A stretch of DNA of 64,000 nucleotides from CAUZIB01 sp963578805. Its GTDB lineage: Bacteria; Acidobacteriota; Vicinamibacteria; Vicinamibacterales; UBA8438. Positions 61,344 to 64,000 of the stretch are shown one piece after another. Made by a program: the position numbers and the translations under genes. Location: the NCBI GenBank assembly GCA_963578805.1, contig CAUZDY010000008.1, positions 24,309 through 88,308 of the forward strand, in the 5' to 3' direction. The notes beneath the pieces are model-generated. The model was given only the letters and a program-made list of their open reading frames with translations, ran no database searches and was not told the DNA's origin. Position 1 is the first letter of the stretch, and each line of letters begins with the position of its first letter.

Positions 61344-61598
61344 ATGGTAAATCAAGGCGGGAGCCAGCAGTCTTCGGGGCAGGGCATCCAGGGTCTGTTT
61401 CTCAACGGAGCACGTCGCCACCAGCTGGTGGCGACAATCCAGTTAATGCATGCCACTTGTGTGGATGCGGTGATCAAGAACTTCGACTGCTTTTCGATCG
61501 TGGTCGATCAGGGCGGTTGTGACCAGCTGATCTTCAAGCACGCGCTCGCCATGATTCGACCCGCGAACGCGATGCGTGTTACCGCTCAGACCACGTGA
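61344..61598 (+). CDS. hfq: Hfq-like RNA chaperone (divergent)
   Basis: A small Sm-fold RNA-binding protein of 84 residues directly after miaA. The N-terminal GIQGLFLNGARRHQ aligns with LQDPFLNALRRE of Hfq, and LIFKHALAMIRP aligns with the Sm2 motif YKHAISTVVP. The proximal-site Gln, the rim Arg pair and Lys-His are kept. Several key positions differ: the FDQF motif reads FDCF, and the distal-face loop NGIKLQG reads HATCVDA. RNA specificity may therefore differ from typical Hfq. Its TGA overlaps the dgt start. Confidence 0.78.
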   Translation: MVNQGGSQQSSGQGIQGLFLNGARRHQLVATIQLMHATCVDAVIKNFDCFSIVVDQGGCDQLIFKHALAMIRPANAMRVTAQTT

Positions 61599-62665
61599 GT
61601 ATCCCGTCCCACTCGATCCGGCTCGAGCTCGAGACGCGTGAGCGGCAGACGCTATCGGCCGCGGCTGCACTTAGCGTGGCGAGCCGCGGGCGTCTTCGAG
61701 TCGAGGCGGAAGATCCGGTTCGTCCCGCTTTTCAGCGTGACCGGGACCGCGTCGTACATTCCAAGGCGTTCCGGCGCCTGAAGCACAAGACCCAGGTATT
61801 CCTCGCGCCGACCGGTGATCACTATCGCACACGGTTGACCCACACCCTGGAGGTCTCACAGATCGCCAGAACCATCGCCAAAGTGTTGTGCCTGAATGAA
61901 GATCTCACGGAAGCCGTTGCTCTCGGTCACGACCTTGGGCACACACCGTTCGGACACGCTGGTGAGCGCGTGTTGCGAAAGCTCGTGCCTGGCGGGTTCA
62001 ACCATTACGAGCAGAGTCTGCGTGTCGTCGATGTCCTCGAACAGGATGGCGCCGGTCTGAATCTGACCTGGGAAGTGCGGGATGGCATCGCCAAGCACTC
62101 TAAGGGACGAGACGGGTCACCAGTCGGTGCGGAGCCGGCAGCCCGCGCAGCCACTCTTGAAGGCCAGATTACCCGCGTCGCCGACATCATCGCCTACGTC
62201 AACCACGACATCGACGATGCCGTGCGTGCTGGCATTCTTGACCCACAGACACTCCCGTCTCAACCGGTCGAGGTGCTGGGCAACACCTCATCGGCGCGAA
62301 TCGGCCGGATGGTGGCCGATGTTGTCGACCAGACAGTCGTGGAGGGAGATCAACCCGAGATCAAAATGAGTGACGACGTCCTACGCGCCACTCTAGACCT
62401 GCGTGCTTTCTTGTTCGCCGCCGTGTATGAAAACGATGCCGCGACGGCCGAATTTGCGAAGGCTTGGGGCATCCTTGAGGGGCTGTGGAAGAGGGTGCGG
62501 GAGACGCCGGACCGGTTTCTCGAACGACGGACCCTGGAGCGTGACGGGGTTGACGTGGCGGCCCGAGATTTTCTGGCCGGGATGACAGATAGATACGCCA
62601 TCAGTCTTTTTGAAGATCTATTTGTTCCACGCCCGTGGGGTCGCGGAGCGACCGATACCCCGTAA
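61595..62665 (+). CDS. dgt: Deoxyguanosinetriphosphate triphosphohydrolase-like protein
   Basis: HD-domain enzyme hydrolysing dGTP or other dNTPs to nucleoside and triphosphate. The metal ligands are in RLTHTLEVSQIART and LGHDLGHTPFGHAGE (HD pair), followed by TRVADIIAYVNHDIDDAVRAG. The 356 residues fit the shorter type-2 Dgt group, which is less clearly specific for dGTP. GTG 61595 overlaps the hfq stop. The first 35 residues are polar and weakly conserved. Confidence 0.88.
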   Translation: MSIPSHSIRLELETRERQTLSAAAALSVASRGRLRVEAEDPVRPAFQRDRDRVVHSKAFRRLKHKTQVFLAPTGDHYRTRLTHTLEVSQIARTIAKVLCLNEDLTEAVALGHDLGHTPFGHAGERVLRKLVPGGFNHYEQSLRVVDVLEQDGAGLNLTWEVRDGIAKHSKGRDGSPVGAEPAARAATLEGQITRVADIIAYVNHDIDDAVRAGILDPQTLPSQPVEVLGNTSSARIGRMVADVVDQTVVEGDQPEIKMSDDVLRATLDLRAFLFAAVYENDAATAEFAKAWGILEGLWKRVRETPDRFLERRTLERDGVDVAARDFLAGMTDRYAISLFEDLFVPRPWGRGATDTP

Positions 62666-62670
62666 GTACG

Positions 62671-62679
62671 TGTTACAAT
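62671..62679 (+). promoter_or_regulatory. Extended -10 promoter before the DUF177 gene
   Basis: TGT-TACAAT is an extended -10 box (TGN plus a one-mismatch TATAAT), 45 bp upstream of GTG 62725. No -35 is evident. It would drive the DUF177-rpmF-plsX run. Confidence 0.45.
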
Positions 62680-62724
62680 TGACAGTTCTGTCTTTGGACA
62701 GAAGCCATACGAGGTGGGAGTTCA

Positions 62725-63258
62725 GTGGAGACGGTGCTGGACCTGCGCGCAATGCGCGGGTCCGAGGAGTGTGTCGACCGGGTCTTCTCGGCGAGCACGT
62801 TTGCCGCGGAGCCGGGTGACGACTACTCGGTTGCGGACGCGGTATCGCTGCAGTTGCGTCTGCTCAAGAACGGCGCAAACTATCGACTGGTGGGTCCTAT
62901 GGAGACCCGCCTCAGGCTCGAATGTTCGCGGTGTCTGGAACCGTTCGATGTGGCGGTGCATGTGTCGGTCGACTTGACGTATTTGCCTCATCACGTTGAT
63001 ACCGGCGATGGGGATCTCTCGGATGAGGATATGGTAACGGCGTTCTATAGGGATGAACAAATTGACCTGGCGGTGATGATTCGCGAGCAGTTCCGGCTGT
63101 CGCTTCCGATGAAACCGCTGTGTCGTGATAACTGTTGTGGCCTCTGTCCCATGTGCGGGGTTAATCTCAACAGCGAGCGTTGTTCATGTGACACTAGTTG
63201 GCGGGATCCGAGGCTGGCAGCGCTTGCGGCGTTGCGCTCCGACAGTGGAAAGGGTTAA
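62725..63258 (+). CDS. DUF177 (YceD-type) zinc-site protein
   Basis: Member of the YceD/DUF177 family that is almost always coded just before rpmF. It is 177 residues long, with a Cys pair CSRC in LECSRCLEPFDV and a zinc-like cluster CGLCPMCGVNLNSERCSC near the C-terminus. The family is linked to 23S rRNA accumulation and has been proposed to assist ribosomal or rRNA processing. The GTG start follows GTGGGAG. It continues in operon with rpmF, 7 bp downstream. Confidence 0.87.
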   Translation: METVLDLRAMRGSEECVDRVFSASTFAAEPGDDYSVADAVSLQLRLLKNGANYRLVGPMETRLRLECSRCLEPFDVAVHVSVDLTYLPHHVDTGDGDLSDEDMVTAFYRDEQIDLAVMIREQFRLSLPMKPLCRDNCCGLCPMCGVNLNSERCSCDTSWRDPRLAALAALRSDSGKG

Positions 63259-63265
63259 AGACGAG

Positions 63266-63451
63266 ATGGCGAATCCGAAGCGACGTCATTCGAAGTCGAG
63301 GACGGCTAAGCGCCGCACTCACGACGCGCTGACACCGGCGGCTTTGGGCGAGTGTCCGCAGTGTCACGAGCCCAAGTTGCCTCACCGGGTGTGCTCGAAC
63401 TGTGGCCATTACCGGGGGCGGCAGGTCGGGCCTGTCAAAGACGTTTCGTGA
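63266..63451 (+). CDS. rpmF: 50S ribosomal protein L32
   Basis: A 61-residue zinc-binding ribosomal protein. The basic N-terminus MANPKRRHSKSRTAKRRTHD is followed by the zinc ribbon CPQCHE...CSNCGHYRGR, so it is the zinc-dependent form. ATG 63266 matches the family start exactly; the longer ORF from 63125 is an artefact. It is a short gene nested between DUF177 and plsX, as in many bacteria. Confidence 0.95.
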   Translation: MANPKRRHSKSRTAKRRTHDALTPAALGECPQCHEPKLPHRVCSNCGHYRGRQVGPVKDVS

Positions 63452-63484
63452 CTGCGGTAGGTCACCGACGCTCTGTCGGTCGCG

Positions 63485-64000
63485 ATGCAGATTGCCGTTG
63501 ACGCGGCGGGCGGAGACTTCGCCCCTCGCAACATCGTTGACGGAGCCCTGGTCGCCGCGCGGCACCTTGGCTTTGGACTTACACTGGTTGGTCCCAAAGA
63601 CGCACTCGAAGCTGAACTGGGGAGGCATGACGATGCGCGTCGTGTTGAGGTCCAGGTTGTCGATACGTCCGAGGCGATCGGGATGGACGAGTCCCCGGTG
63701 TCCGCTCTCCGGAGAAAGCCTGCCGCGTCGGTTCGACGAACAGCGGAGGTCGTGGCGCGCGGTGACGCCGCCGCCCTCTTCAGCGCGGGCAACACCGGTG
63801 CCACGCTACTGGCGGTGCATGAGGCTTTTGGCATGCTCCCGGGAGTCGATCGACCCGCTCTGGCAACGACGATCCCCACGCTCCACCGAAGCGCGGTGCT
63901 GCTCGATGCCGGTGCCAATGTCGAGTGTCGGGCGCAGCACCTCGTCCAGTTCGCGGCGCTGGGTCGCGTATATGCTCGTCTTCTGCTCGACGTCGAAGAG
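63485..64000 (+). CDS. plsX: Phosphate acyltransferase PlsX, N-terminal part (runs off window)
   Basis: Makes acyl-phosphate from acyl-ACP for phospholipid synthesis. The visible 172 residues begin MQIAVDAAGGDFAPRNIVDGA, the PlsX signature, and continue through ALFSAGNTGATLL with the active-site Asn/Gly loop. The 3' half lies outside the window. It follows rpmF by 33 bp, giving the conserved yceD-rpmF-plsX order. The usual DAMGGD is AAGGD here, with the first Asp retained. Confidence 0.94.
   Translation, partial: MQIAVDAAGGDFAPRNIVDGALVAARHLGFGLTLVGPKDALEAELGRHDDARRVEVQVVDTSEAIGMDESPVSALRRKPAASVRRTAEVVARGDAAALFSAGNTGATLLAVHEAFGMLPGVDRPALATTIPTLHRSAVLLDAGANVECRAQHLVQFAALGRVYARLLLDVEE

Noticed and set aside
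1..64000. CRISPR arrays, tRNA or rRNA genes, and prophage
   Set aside because: No regularly spaced repeats, cloverleaf-like sequences, rRNA segments or phage structural genes were found by reading; only the YqaJ fragment hints at past phage DNA.

Overview
The window is a 64 kb stretch of GC-rich bacterial chromosome that is almost entirely coding. Nearly all genes are on the + strand in tightly packed, often overlapping operons (many ATGA or GTGA stop/start overlaps). It carries diderm envelope genes (bamA, skp, lpxA, lpxI, LolC/E-LolD, Lnt, TonB), a VWFA-related exported protein of the type abundant in Acidobacteriota, a dnaK-dnaJ-hspR cluster, futalosine-route menaquinone genes and cobalamin-dependent methylmalonyl-CoA metabolism. 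Together these suggest an uncultured acidobacterium, perhaps of the Vicinamibacteria. That assignment is inference from gene content, not from a marker-gene comparison. I see no rRNA, tRNA, CRISPR array, insertion sequence or complete prophage.

Layout. 0-4.5 kb: chromosome segregation and translation (3' end of scpB, rluB, cmk, rpsA, an HU/IHF-like gene). 4.5-8.4 kb: HIT hydrolase, exported VWFA-related protein, B12-binding mutase subunit, response regulator. 8.4-15.3 kb: valS, nadC with an odd C-terminal tail, a truncated YqaJ-type exonuclease fragment, birA, an unknown protein and a TrmA/RlmD-like RNA methyltransferase. 15.3-17.9 kb, minus strand: argS and mobA. 18-23.6 kb: NfeD protease/slipin pair, SPOR protein, lnt, and prfB with its programmed frameshift. 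23.7-26.1 kb, minus strand: a class A penicillin-binding protein. 26.1-32 kb: heat-shock operon, a DnaC-like ATPase and hemW. 32-38 kb: small exported and membrane proteins, meaB, methylmalonyl-CoA epimerase, mtnP and a PfkB kinase. 38-41.3 kb: enoyl-CoA hydratase, ribH, nusB, lysS. 41.3-52.7 kb: an envelope supercluster (LolC/E, LolD, ClpC, BamA, Skp, a FabZ-LpxA fusion, LpxI, a Gfo/Idh oxidoreductase). 52.7-59.1 kb: a menaquinone cluster (an MqnE-like protein without radical-SAM cysteines, MqnA, MqnC, an amidohydrolase deaminase, UbiA-, UbiX- and UbiE-type enzymes). 59.2-64 kb: TonB-like protein, miaA, a divergent hfq, dgt, DUF177, rpmF and the 5' part of plsX.

How the parts fit. The 41-53 kb block couples lipoprotein sorting, outer-membrane protein assembly and early lipid A synthesis. 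The 53-59 kb block gives most of the futalosine route from chorismate to menaquinone; a catalytic MqnE, MqnD and a UbiD-type decarboxylase would have to be elsewhere. MeaB, the epimerase and the B12-binding subunit belong to methylmalonyl-CoA/propionate metabolism, but the mutase large subunit is not in the window.

Most of the window is housekeeping. The best candidates for something undescribed are the cysteine-less MqnE-like protein at 52.7 kb inside the menaquinone cluster, the nadC tail plus YqaJ fragment at about 12 kb, the FabZ-LpxA fusion with a neighbouring Gfo/Idh gene, and the Hfq with altered RNA-binding residues.
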